Origin: Vulcanimicrobium winogradskyi | Lineage (GTDB): Bacteria > Vulcanimicrobiota > Vulcanimicrobiia > Vulcanimicrobiales > Vulcanimicrobiaceae | Assembly: GCA_003134965.1 (NCBI GenBank) | Contig: PLDA01000003.1 | Location: 186,001-250,000, forward strand | Direction of reading: 5' to 3' | Length of the DNA: 64,000 nucleotides | In this document: positions 9,311 to 17,136 of the stretch, piece by piece | Layout: each line of letters begins with the position of its first letter | How positions within the stretch are numbered: position 1 is the first letter of the stretch | Program-made: the position numbers and the translations under genes | Notes under the pieces: generated by a model | Database searches by the model: none | Told to the model about the DNA's origin: nothing | The model's input: only the letters and a program-made list of their open reading frames with translations

Positions 9311-10386
9311 GGCGCGCTCCGCTCGAAGCCGCGCACCTCGGAAGGGCGGTTCGTCGCCGACCTGGCCTCCGCAAGGGTGACCTCGCCGCGCACGACGAGT
9401 TCCGAGAGGTGCGTCTCGAGGGTCTGCATCCCCGCCGCGCGGCCGGTCACGATCGTGTTGCGGAGCTGGTGTGTCTTCCCTTCGCGGATCAGCGCGCGCA
9501 CGGCGTCGGTCCCGATCAGGATCTCGGCGGCGGCCCGCCGCCCGGCGCCGTCATGACGCGCGACCAGGCGAAGCGCGACGATACCGGCGAGCACCGCCGC
9601 GAGCTGCGTGCGGATCTGCGCGTGGGCATCGGCCGGGAACGCGTCGACGATGCGGTCGACGGTCTGCGCCGCGTCGTTCGTGTGCAGCGTCGCGAAGACG
9701 AGGTGCCCCGTCTCCGCCGCGGTGAGGCCGGCGGCCATCGTTTCGCGATCGCGCATCTCGCCGATGAGGATCACGTCCGGGTCGGCCCGCAAGAAGCCGC
9801 GAACGGCCTCGGCGTAGTCGCTCACGTCGCGGCCGATCTCGCAATGCGTGACCAGCGAGCGCGCGGCGACGTGCACGTACTCGACCGGATCTTCGACCGT
9901 GACGACGTTGCGCTCGCTGGTGCGGTTGATACGGTCGACGAGCGCCGCGAGCGCGGTGGTCTTCCCGCTCCCGGTCGGGCCGGTGAAGAGCACGAGTCCG
10001 GCGGGGCGATGCGCCAGCGTCGCGACGGCCGCCGGCAGCGCGAGCTGTTCGAGCGACGGCACCGACTCGGCGAGGAGGCGAACCGCCACACGCAGGCCCT
10101 GCCCGTGGCGATATACGTGGACCCGGTACGGTCCGCCGTCCGTGCTGTGCGGCGCCGCGCCGTCGGCGCTGCCGCGTGCGTCGAGGCGCGCGAGCTGCGC
10201 GGCCGAAAGCGCCGCGGCGAGGAACGCGCGGACGTCGGTCTCCTCGACCGGCGGGGCGTCGAGCGCGGCGAGACGGCCGGCGATGCGGAGCGCCGGCCGG
10301 TCGCTGCCGCCGAAATGCAGGTCGGTCGCTCCGCGCGCGCGGGCGCCGCGAACGAGATCGGCGATCCGGATCGTTCCGAGACTCAC
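9307..10386 (-). CDS. pilT: Type IV pilus retraction ATPase PilT, 359 aa
   Basis: A hexameric ATPase that depolymerises pili. It has Walker A GPTGSGKTTAL near residue 135, an Asp box with RNVVTVEDPVEYVH, Walker B with DVILIGEMRDRET, and a His box with HLVFATLHTNDA. The AIRNLIRE-type motif of PilT is matched by AVRALIREGKTHQLRN. The GTG start at 10386 overlaps the stop of pilB as GTGA. A longer reading of this frame would only shadow pilB. Retraction powers twitching or DNA uptake. Confidence 0.92.
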   Translation of the reverse strand: MSLGTIRIADLVRGARARGATDLHFGGSDRPALRIAGRLAALDAPPVEETDVRAFLAAALSAAQLARLDARGSADGAAPHSTDGGPYRVHVYRHGQGLRVAVRLLAESVPSLEQLALPAAVATLAHRPAGLVLFTGPTGSGKTTALAALVDRINRTSERNVVTVEDPVEYVHVAARSLVTHCEIGRDVSDYAEAVRGFLRADPDVILIGEMRDRETMAAGLTAAETGHLVFATLHTNDAAQTVDRIVDAFPADAHAQIRTQLAAVLAGIVALRLVARHDGAGRRAAAEILIGTDAVRALIREGKTHQLRNTIVTGRAAGMQTLETHLSELVVRGEVTLAEARSATNRPSEVRGFERSAP

Positions 10387-11804
10387 CGCGCGCCGCTCCA
10401 CGGCACGACGCGCGTCAGCTCGTCGAAGGACGTCGTGCCGGCGAGCACCTTCGCGAGCGCGTCGTCGCGCATCGGCCGGTAGCCGCCGCGCGCCGCCAGC
10501 TGCGCGATCTGCACGCTCGACGCGCCGGTCGCGATCGCGTCGCGCACGCCGTCGTCGAGTTCCATCAGCTCGTACACGCCGGTGCGGCCGAGGTAGCCGC
10601 TGCCCGCGCAAGCGCGGCAGCCGCCGGCGACGTACCAGGCATCCTGTGCGATGCCGAGCGACGCGCGACGCGGCCGCGGGATCGCCTCGCGGACCCGGCA
10701 TTGCTCGCAGAGCGTCCGCACGAGCCGCTGCGCGACGACCGCTGTGAGTGCGGCCGCGAGCGAGTGCCGTGCGACACCCAGCTCGGCGAGCCGGTCGATC
10801 GTGCGCGGGGCGTCGTTGGCGTGGAGCGTCGTGAAGACGAGCTGCCCTGCCAGCGCCGCGGAGACGGCGACCGCCGCGGTCTCCGCGTCGCGCATCTCGC
10901 CGACCATGACGACGTTCGGATCTTGGCGCATGAACGCGCGCAGCACGAGCGGGAACGTCAAACCCGCCCGGACGTTCACCTGAACCTGCGAGACGCCGCC
11001 CAGGCGCATCTCGACCGGATCCTCGACCGAACAGACGTTGCGGGAGCCGGTATCGAGCTCGGTGAGGGAGGCGTACAACGTCGTCGTCTTGCCGCTCCCC
11101 GTCGGCCCGGTGACGACGATGAACCCCCACGGCGCGTTGGCCGCAAGCCGATAGCGCTCGAGGATCGCGGAGGGGATTCCGAGCGCGCCGAGGTCGGGCG
11201 TCGCCGCGTACCGGTCGAGCAGCCGCACGACGAGCTTCTCGCCGTCGGTCGTCGGAACCGAGGCGACGCGCGCGTCGATCTCGCGCTGCTCGAACGGAAC
11301 CCCGCAGCGTCCGTCCTGCGGGGTGCGGCGGTCGGCAATATCCATACCGGCGAGCAGCTTCAGACGCGAGACGAATGCCGGCAGCAGCCCGGCGGGGATC
11401 GTCTCGTGCTCGCGCAGGATGCCGTCGACGCGCAATCGCACCCGTCCGCCGTCCGCGCCGGGCTCGACATGGATGTCGCTGGCGTGCGCGGCGATCGCGC
11501 GCGCGAACAGTAGCTCGACGGCGCGGACCGCCGGCACGGTCGAACCGCCCTCTCCCGCTGGCTCGGTGCGCTCGCCGTAGGCGACGTGGAGATGCTCCCG
11601 AATCGCCTCCCGAGCCATCGGCAGCGGACGGACGCGCAGCCGTGTCGCGGCGCGTAGCGCGTCGACGGTCGCCGCGTCGGCGGGATCGGCAAGTGCGACC
11701 GAGAGCACGCCGTCGGCGAGTCCCAGCGGAAGAGCATCGTAACGGAACGCGAGCGCGCGGGGAAGGCGCGCCAGGGCCTCGGGATTCGCAGCGAAAGTCG
11801 CCAT
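10383..11804 (-). CDS. pilB: Type IV pilus/type II secretion assembly ATPase PilB/GspE, 473 aa
   Basis: A cytoplasmic ATPase for pilus extension. A short N-terminal MshEN/GspE-N-like domain (residues 1-75) precedes the catalytic core: Walker A GPTGSGKTTTLY, Walker B NVVMVGEMRDAET, His box QLVFTTLHANDA. The C-terminal zinc motif is CEQC...CRAC. The order pilB-pilT-pilC-sigma, all overlapping by 4 bases, makes one operon read from a promoter in the 11805-11911 gap. At 473 residues it is shorter than typical PilB (about 560), mainly at the N-terminus. Confidence 0.9.
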   Translation of the reverse strand: MATFAANPEALARLPRALAFRYDALPLGLADGVLSVALADPADAATVDALRAATRLRVRPLPMAREAIREHLHVAYGERTEPAGEGGSTVPAVRAVELLFARAIAAHASDIHVEPGADGGRVRLRVDGILREHETIPAGLLPAFVSRLKLLAGMDIADRRTPQDGRCGVPFEQREIDARVASVPTTDGEKLVVRLLDRYAATPDLGALGIPSAILERYRLAANAPWGFIVVTGPTGSGKTTTLYASLTELDTGSRNVCSVEDPVEMRLGGVSQVQVNVRAGLTFPLVLRAFMRQDPNVVMVGEMRDAETAAVAVSAALAGQLVFTTLHANDAPRTIDRLAELGVARHSLAAALTAVVAQRLVRTLCEQCRVREAIPRPRRASLGIAQDAWYVAGGCRACAGSGYLGRTGVYELMELDDGVRDAIATGASSVQIAQLAARGGYRPMRDDALAKVLAGTTSFDELTRVVPWSGAR

Positions 11805-11813
11805 GGGTCACGA

Positions 11814-11853
11814 ATCGGAAACAGCCTGGAAAAATACAGGCAACATTTCCGAT
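11814..11853. promoter_or_regulatory. Inverted repeat between divergent pilB and yjbQ
   Basis: Perfect 8-base arms ATCGGAAA (11814-11821) and TTTCCGAT (11846-11853) enclose a second pair CCTG/CAGG (11825-11828 and 11837-11840). The site lies 10 bases upstream of the pilB start in an A/T-rich gap of about 107 bases, which also contains a related GGGAAACAG near 11878. It could be an operator or a leader hairpin for the pilus operon. No T-run follows, so a terminator is less likely. Confidence 0.45.
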
Positions 11854-11911
11854 CGTTTCTTAAATATCGTTAATTCGGGAAACAGTACAGAATGCTGACA
11901 ACCATGCTGCG

Positions 11912-12340
11912 ATGAGCGAGACCACGGCGTACACGGACTACCTGACGATCACGACCAAGACGCGCTACGAGATCCGCGACATCACCGAGCACGTCGAACG
12001 CGTTCGTGCGGCGGCGAACCTATGGGATGGGTTCGTCCTGGTGAGCACGATGCACATCACCTCGAGCATCTTCGTGAACGACCACGAGTCGGGGCTGTGG
12101 CGCGACATCTTGGAGTGGGTGGAGAAGCTCGCGCCGACCGGGCTTGACTACGCGCACCACCAGACCGGCGAGGACAACGGCGACGCGCACCTCAAGCGTA
12201 TGCTGCTCGGCCATCAGGTCATCGTCCCGGTGACGAACGGCGCGCTCGATCTCGGCCCGTGGGAACGCATCCACTACGGCGAGTTTGACGGCATGCGCCC
12301 GAAACGAGTGCTCTTAAAGGCGTTCGGCCTGCGCGGCTAG
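11912..12340 (+). CDS. YjbQ/UPF0047 family protein, 142 aa
   Basis: A single-domain protein of the conserved YjbQ family. Members have been linked to a weak thiamine-phosphate synthase activity that complements thiE mutants. Family features visible are HITSSIFVNDHESGLWRDI, the histidine-rich segment YAHHQTGEDNGDAHLK with its probable metal ligands, and GHQVIVPVTNGALDLGPWERI. The length is typical. It is transcribed away from pilB, and its stop overlaps the convergent ygiD-like gene by 4 bases. Confidence 0.9.
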   Translation: MSETTAYTDYLTITTKTRYEIRDITEHVERVRAAANLWDGFVLVSTMHITSSIFVNDHESGLWRDILEWVEKLAPTGLDYAHHQTGEDNGDAHLKRMLLGHQVIVPVTNGALDLGPWERIHYGEFDGMRPKRVLLKAFGLRG

Positions 12341-13113
12341 CCGACCCGGACGCTGAGCATCGAGATCGATCCGCCGTCGCCGCCCTCGACCGGGTAGGTG
12401 ATCGTATCGGTAGGCTGCTGCGTCGCGAGTACGTAGAGCAGCGGGAGGTAGTGCTCGGGCGTCGGTATCGAGAGGAGCGCGTCGTTGCCGAGCGCTTCGT
12501 AGTCGATCAGCGGTTCGTGCTCGCCGGCGTTCATCAGCTCGCGGGCGCGCTGCTCGAACCGGACGGCCCAGTCGAACTGCTGCGCCGGGTGCCGGCCCCA
12601 CGCATAGGCGTGCAGGTTGTGGACGACGTTACCGCTGCCGGCGATCAGCACGCTCTCGTCGCGCAGCGGTGCGAGCCGTTTTGCGAGCTCGTAGTGCGCC
12701 GCGGGCGGCAGCATCTCATCGATCGCGAGCTGCACGACCGGAACGTCCGCATTCGGATAGGCGTGCACGAGCACCGACCACGTGCCGTGGTCGAGGCCCC
12801 AGCGCTCGTCGGGAACAACGTCGACCGGGCGCAGCAGTTCGCGAACGCGCGCCGCAAGTTCCGGGTCGCCCGGCGCCGGGTAGTTCACCTCGTACAGCTC
12901 GCGCGGGAAGCCGCCGAAGTCGTGGATCGTGCGCGGCTTTTGCATCGCGGTGACGTGCGTTCCGGGGACGTACCAGTGCGCGGAGATCGCGAGGATCGCG
13001 CGCGGGCGCGGCAGCCCCGCAGCGAGCGCGGACCAGCCGCGCGTGTACGCGTTCTGCTCGAGCGCGTTCATCGGGTTGCCGTGACCGAAGAAGATCGCCG
13101 GCAGCCGCGCCAT
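12337..13113 (-). CDS. ygiD: 4,5-DOPA dioxygenase extradiol (LigB/YgiD family), 258 aa
   Basis: A non-heme dioxygenase of the class III extradiol (LigB) fold that cleaves catechol-type rings. Metal-ligand regions are visible: FFGHGNPM near the N-terminus, ISAHWYVPGTHV, DHGTWSVL, and GSGNVVHNLHAY. These match the zinc/iron-binding histidines of YgiD and plant DOPA dioxygenase. The length of about 258 residues is usual. The gene lies one base after the stop of the luciferase-like monooxygenase on the same strand, so the two are probably cotranscribed, perhaps for aromatic turnover. Confidence 0.88.
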   Translation of the reverse strand: MARLPAIFFGHGNPMNALEQNAYTRGWSALAAGLPRPRAILAISAHWYVPGTHVTAMQKPRTIHDFGGFPRELYEVNYPAPGDPELAARVRELLRPVDVVPDERWGLDHGTWSVLVHAYPNADVPVVQLAIDEMLPPAAHYELAKRLAPLRDESVLIAGSGNVVHNLHAYAWGRHPAQQFDWAVRFEQRARELMNAGEHEPLIDYEALGNDALLSIPTPEHYLPLLYVLATQQPTDTITYPVEGGDGGSISMLSVRVG

Positions 13114-13114
13114 C

Positions 13115-14125
13115 TCAGACCTCCGAGAGCGTGCGGCTGAGTGCGAAGGCGTCTGCGAGCAGCGCGTAGGAATGCGTGCGCGACGCGTAGTCGGGCGTGA
13201 TCGTCAGGATCATCGCTTCGTCGGCGCCGTGCGCCGCCGCCGCGGCCTCGATCCGCTCGCGCACGGCGTGCGCCGTCCCGAGCGCGAGCCGGCGGCGGTT
13301 GTACGCGATCTCGTCGCGGTCGTACGGCGTGTAGGGGTACCCGAGCGCTTCCTGGCGCGAGGGCACCGGCAGGTCGACACCGTGCCGAATACGCAGGCGC
13401 CACAGGTCGATCGTCGCTGCCAGCTCTTCGGCCTCGTGCGCCGTCTCGGCGGCGAGCGCCGCCACCGTCAACAGGACGCGCGGCTCACTGCAGCGCGCCG
13501 ACGGCCGAAAGTCGCGGCGGTACATGCGGGTTACCGCTTCGGCATCGCCGCTGATGAAGTGCGCGAACGCGAACGGCAGGCCCAACTCCGCCGCGAGCGC
13601 GGCGCTGTAGTCGGACGAACCGAGCAGCCACACTTCAGGCGAGCTTTCACCGCTCGGCATCGCGACGAGCTTCGCGAACGGATGATCGGCCGGGAGCGTG
13701 CGGTCGAGGAAACCGACGACGTCTTGAACCTGGCGCGGAAAGCGTTGGATCTCGGTCGATTCCAGCGCCATCGAAACGCGCTGCGAGCCGCCCGGCGCGC
13801 GCCCGATCCCGAGATCGATGCGGCCTGGTGCCAGCGCCTCCAGCATGCGGAACTGCTCGGCGACCTTCAGCGCGGCGTAGTGGGGGAGCAGCACGCCGCC
13901 CGTTCCGACCCGCATGCGCGTGGTCTCGGCGGCGATGCGCGCCAGCAAGACCTCCGGCGCGGGGTCGCCGAGCCCTTGCATCGCGTGGTGCTCGGCGAGC
14001 CAGTAGCGATGGTAACCCAGCCGTTCGGCCTCGCGCGCGAGCGCAAGCGTCGCGAGGATCGCCTCACGCGGACTCGCTCCGGCGAGGACGGGCGACTGAT
14101 CGAGGATGCCGACGGGGAGAGCCAT
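13115..14125 (-). CDS. LLM-class flavin-dependent oxidoreductase (luciferase-like), 336 aa
   Basis: A TIM-barrel FMN-dependent monooxygenase of the bacterial luciferase family, MsnO8-like subgroup. Supporting segments are LDQSPVLAG at the start, HRYWLAEHHAMQGLGDPAPEVLLARIA, RMRVGTGGVLLPHYAALKVAEQFRMLEALAPGRIDLGIGRAPGG, and WLLGSSDYSAALAAELGLPFAFAHFI. The substrate is unknown. Cotranscription with the dioxygenase gene points to oxidation of an organic compound. Confidence 0.88.
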   Translation of the reverse strand: MALPVGILDQSPVLAGASPREAILATLALAREAERLGYHRYWLAEHHAMQGLGDPAPEVLLARIAAETTRMRVGTGGVLLPHYAALKVAEQFRMLEALAPGRIDLGIGRAPGGSQRVSMALESTEIQRFPRQVQDVVGFLDRTLPADHPFAKLVAMPSGESSPEVWLLGSSDYSAALAAELGLPFAFAHFISGDAEAVTRMYRRDFRPSARCSEPRVLLTVAALAAETAHEAEELAATIDLWRLRIRHGVDLPVPSRQEALGYPYTPYDRDEIAYNRRRLALGTAHAVRERIEAAAAAHGADEAMILTITPDYASRTHSYALLADAFALSRTLSEV

Positions 14126-14166
14126 ACCTTCACGTCAGAAGGCGTGGCCGTCCCGCTCGGATGCAG

Positions 14167-15768
14167 TCAGGGTTTGATCGCGACCGCCAGAACCTCCGGC
14201 GCGGCGTGGGCCTCGAAGCGCTTGAAGTTCTCGGCGAAGAGCCCGGCGAGGTGCTTCGCCTGCTCGTCATAGGCCGCTTTGTCGGCCCAGGCGTTGCGTG
14301 GATTGAGGACGTCCGGCGGCACGTCCGGAACCTCGGTCGGGATCGCCAAGCCGAAGTACGGTTCGCGCTCGAACGCGACGTTCGCCAGGCGCCCTTCGAT
14401 CGCGGCGTTGAGCATCGCGCGCGTGTACGCGATCTCCATGCGGGAGCCGACGCCGTAGCCGCCGCCGGTCCAGCCGGTGTTGACCAGCCAGCAGTTGACC
14501 TCGTGTTTCGCGATGCGCTCGCCGAGCAGCTTCGCGTAGACCGTCGGGTGGTGCACCATGAACGGCGCGCCGAAGCAGGTGGAGAAGGTCGCGACCGCCC
14601 CCTGCACGCCCCGTTCGGTGCCGGCAACCTTCGCCGTGTAGCCGGAGAGGAAGTGGTACATCGCCTGCTCGGGTGAGAGCTTCGCGATCGGCGGCAGCAC
14701 TCCGAACGCGTCCGCGGTCAGCATGACGATGTTGGTCGGATGGCCGGCCATCCCGCTCTTCACGTAGTTGGGGAGGAAGCTGATCGGATACGCGGAGCGC
14801 GTGTTCTCGGTGAGCGACGCGTCGTCGACGTCGAACTCGCGCGTCTGCGGATCCATGACGACGTTCTCGAGCACCGTACCGAAGCGGTGCGAGGCGGCCC
14901 AGATCTCCGGCTCCGCCTCCTGGCGCAGTTTGATCATCTTTGCGTAGCATCCGCCTTCGAAGTTGAAGACGCCGTCGGCCGACCAGCCGTGCTCGTCGTC
15001 GCCGATCAGCGGGCGGTGCGGGTCGGACGAGAGCGTCGTCTTGCCGGTGCCCGAGAGGCCGAAAAAGATCGCCGTGTCGCCGGCCTTCCCGACGTTCGCC
15101 GAGCAGTGCATCGAGAGCACGTTGCGCAGCGGCATCAGGTAATTCATCACCGTGAAGACGGACTTCTTGGTCTCGCCGGCGTAGCGCGTGCCGCCGATCA
15201 GGATGATGCGGCGCGCCAGGTTCACCAGGATGAACGTCGACGACGCCGTGCCGTCGCGGGCCGGATCGGCTTCGAACAGCGGGACGTTGACGACGGTGAA
15301 CTGCGGCGCGAACGACTCGTCGTGGTCTGCCGTGTCGATGAAGAGGTCGCGCGAAAACAGGCTGTGCCAGGCGAACTCGGTCACGATGCGCACCGGCAGC
15401 CGGTAGTGCGGATCGGCGCCGACGTAGCAGTCGAGCGCGAAGACGTCCTTGCCGGCCAGGTACTCGCCGACCCGCGCGAGCAGCGCGTCGAACATCTTCG
15501 CGTCGGTCGCCTTGTTGACGGACCAGTCGATGTGCGTCTCGCTGCCGGGTTCGCGAACGAAGAATTTGTCGTTCGGCGATCGGCCGGTGTGCTTGCCGGT
15601 CTCGACCGCCATCTGACCGGCCGCGCCGAGCCTGCCCTCGTCCCGGGCCAGAGCGTGCTCGTAAAGCTGCGGGACGCTTTGGTTCCGGTACACGGTCCCC
15701 ACGCTGCCCAGGCCGAGGCTGGACAGGTGCGCGTCGAACGACTGCGAGGGATTCGGGACGGTGAGAAT
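14167..15768 (-). CDS. pckA: Phosphoenolpyruvate carboxykinase (ATP), 533 aa, probable ATT start
   Basis: Converts oxaloacetate and ATP to PEP, CO2 and ADP in gluconeogenesis. It has the family signatures: TGRSPNDKFFV near residue 50, the kinase-1a loop FFGLSGTGKTTLSSD, metal-site GDDEHGW, and LNTGWTGG-like VNTGWTGGGYG. No ATG, GTG or TTG occurs at the expected N-terminus. The nearest, a TTG at 15861, would add 31 Arg/Pro-rich residues foreign to the family. An AGGAG sits exactly 7 bases before an ATT codon at 15768, giving an N-terminus of family length. I therefore place the start there. ATT is a rare but known initiator, as in infC. Confidence 0.88.
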   Translation of the reverse strand: MLTVPNPSQSFDAHLSSLGLGSVGTVYRNQSVPQLYEHALARDEGRLGAAGQMAVETGKHTGRSPNDKFFVREPGSETHIDWSVNKATDAKMFDALLARVGEYLAGKDVFALDCYVGADPHYRLPVRIVTEFAWHSLFSRDLFIDTADHDESFAPQFTVVNVPLFEADPARDGTASSTFILVNLARRIILIGGTRYAGETKKSVFTVMNYLMPLRNVLSMHCSANVGKAGDTAIFFGLSGTGKTTLSSDPHRPLIGDDEHGWSADGVFNFEGGCYAKMIKLRQEAEPEIWAASHRFGTVLENVVMDPQTREFDVDDASLTENTRSAYPISFLPNYVKSGMAGHPTNIVMLTADAFGVLPPIAKLSPEQAMYHFLSGYTAKVAGTERGVQGAVATFSTCFGAPFMVHHPTVYAKLLGERIAKHEVNCWLVNTGWTGGGYGVGSRMEIAYTRAMLNAAIEGRLANVAFEREPYFGLAIPTEVPDVPPDVLNPRNAWADKAAYDEQAKHLAGLFAENFKRFEAHAAPEVLAVAIKP

Positions 15769-15780
15769 GGGCCTGCTCCT
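15766..15780 (-). promoter_or_regulatory. Ribosome binding site and ATT start of pckA
   Basis: On the minus strand AGGAG (15780-15776) is followed after 7 bases by ATT (15768-15766), which opens the pckA frame. This is the best Shine-Dalgarno/start spacing in the region, and no conventional start lies within it. A rare AUU start would keep initiation weak and sensitive to IF3. Confidence 0.55.
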
Positions 15781-15891
15781 GGGGCGACGGGCTGCGGTGC
15801 GCGCTGGGGAAAGGGAGATTGCGTTCGCTCGTTTGGGCCGACGTGCCTCGTACGGCACCAAACGCGAAGAGGGATGGTTCTAAGGAATTCG

Positions 15892-17136
15892 GTGCACGAG
15901 CTCTTCACCGTCCTCCCGCCCGGCGAAGCGTTCGCGACCTTTGGTCGCGGTTGCTCCCCGGTCGACCGGTCGGAAATCGTCCCGCTCGAAGCGGCGCTCG
16001 GTCGCGTCTTGGCCGTCGACGTGCCGGCGCACGAGACGCTGCCGGCGTTCGCGCGCTCGACGATGGACGGATACGCCGTTCGCGCCGCCGATACGAACGG
16101 TGCCTCGGAGCAATCCCCGGCGTACCTGCGCCTGGTCGACGACGTGCCGACCGGGGTGGTGCCGCTCCGGTCCGTCGGCCCGCGCGAGGCGGTGCGGACC
16201 CACACCGGCGCGATGATCCCGCCCGGCGCCGACGCCGTCGTCATGGTCGAGGACACCAACCAGACTGGGGATGAGATCGAAGTGCTCGCCGCGGTGGCGC
16301 CCGGCGAGGACGTGCTGGTGATCGGCGAAGACATCGTCGCCGGCGCGCTCGCGGTCCCGGCCGGACGGCGGCTGCGGGCCGCGGACCTCGGCGGGCTCGC
16401 CGCGCTCGGCGTCACGCAGGTGACCGTGTGGGCGCAGCCGCGCGTCGCGATCCTCTCGACCGGCGACGAGGTCGTGCCGATCGGCGCGGTCCCGGGTCCC
16501 GCGCAGGTGCGCGACGTGAACGCGACCACGGTCGCCGCGGTCGTCGCGCAAGCCGGCGGGATCCCGGTCCCCTGCGGGATTGCGCCCGACGATGCGGCGC
16601 AGCTCGAAGCGGCGCTCCGCGCCGCACGCGACGGCGCCGATGCGGTCGTGCTCTCCGCGGGCTCGTCGGTCTCGGTACGCGATCTGACCGCGCAGGCGGT
16701 GGCGCGGCTGGGTCCGCCGGGTGTGCTCGTGCACGGTATCGCGATCAAGCCCGGGAAGCCGACGGTGCTCGCGATCTGCAGCGGTACGCCGGTCGTCGGG
16801 CTGCCCGGGAATCCGGCGAGCGCACTCGTCGTCGCCTGGCGGATCGTGCGTCCTTTGGTCCGCCTGCTCGCCGGCGAGCGGGTCGACGCCGACGGGCTCG
16901 GCGACGAGCGCGAGCTCAGCGCGGTGCTCGACGTGCCGGTGCCGTCACGCCCAGGCCGCGAGGACTTCAGGCCGTGCACCCTCGCGCGAAGCGCGGACGG
17001 CGCGCTGCACGCGACGCCGGTGTTCGGCGCGTCGAACCTCATCTTCACGCTGATCCGCGCCGACGCGCTGATCGCGGTCCCGCTCGACCGCAGCGGCCTC
17101 GCCGCCGGCGAAACCGTCCGGGTCATCGTGCCATGA
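15892..17136 (+). CDS. moeA: Molybdopterin molybdenumtransferase MoeA, 414 aa
   Basis: Inserts molybdate (or tungstate) into adenylated molybdopterin. It shows the MoeA-N signature LPAFARSTMDGYAVRAAD, then THTGAMIPPGADAVVMVEDT, the MoCF-binding region VAILSTGDEVVPIG...VRDVNATTV, the GIAIKPGKPT loop and GLPGNPASALV, and a C-terminal MoeA-C domain. I chose the GTG at 15892 because TAAGGA lies 5-6 bases upstream; an in-frame ATG at 15874 is the alternative. The gene is divergent from pckA, and its stop overlaps the next moeA-type gene (ATGA). Confidence 0.93.
   Translation: MHELFTVLPPGEAFATFGRGCSPVDRSEIVPLEAALGRVLAVDVPAHETLPAFARSTMDGYAVRAADTNGASEQSPAYLRLVDDVPTGVVPLRSVGPREAVRTHTGAMIPPGADAVVMVEDTNQTGDEIEVLAAVAPGEDVLVIGEDIVAGALAVPAGRRLRAADLGGLAALGVTQVTVWAQPRVAILSTGDEVVPIGAVPGPAQVRDVNATTVAAVVAQAGGIPVPCGIAPDDAAQLEAALRAARDGADAVVLSAGSSVSVRDLTAQAVARLGPPGVLVHGIAIKPGKPTVLAICSGTPVVGLPGNPASALVVAWRIVRPLVRLLAGERVDADGLGDERELSAVLDVPVPSRPGREDFRPCTLARSADGALHATPVFGASNLIFTLIRADALIAVPLDRSGLAAGETVRVIVP

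Noticed and set aside
15769..15861. TTG-initiated extension of pckA
   Set aside because: Adds 31 residues of non-family Arg/Pro-rich sequence; no ribosome site. ATT start with AGGAG preferred.
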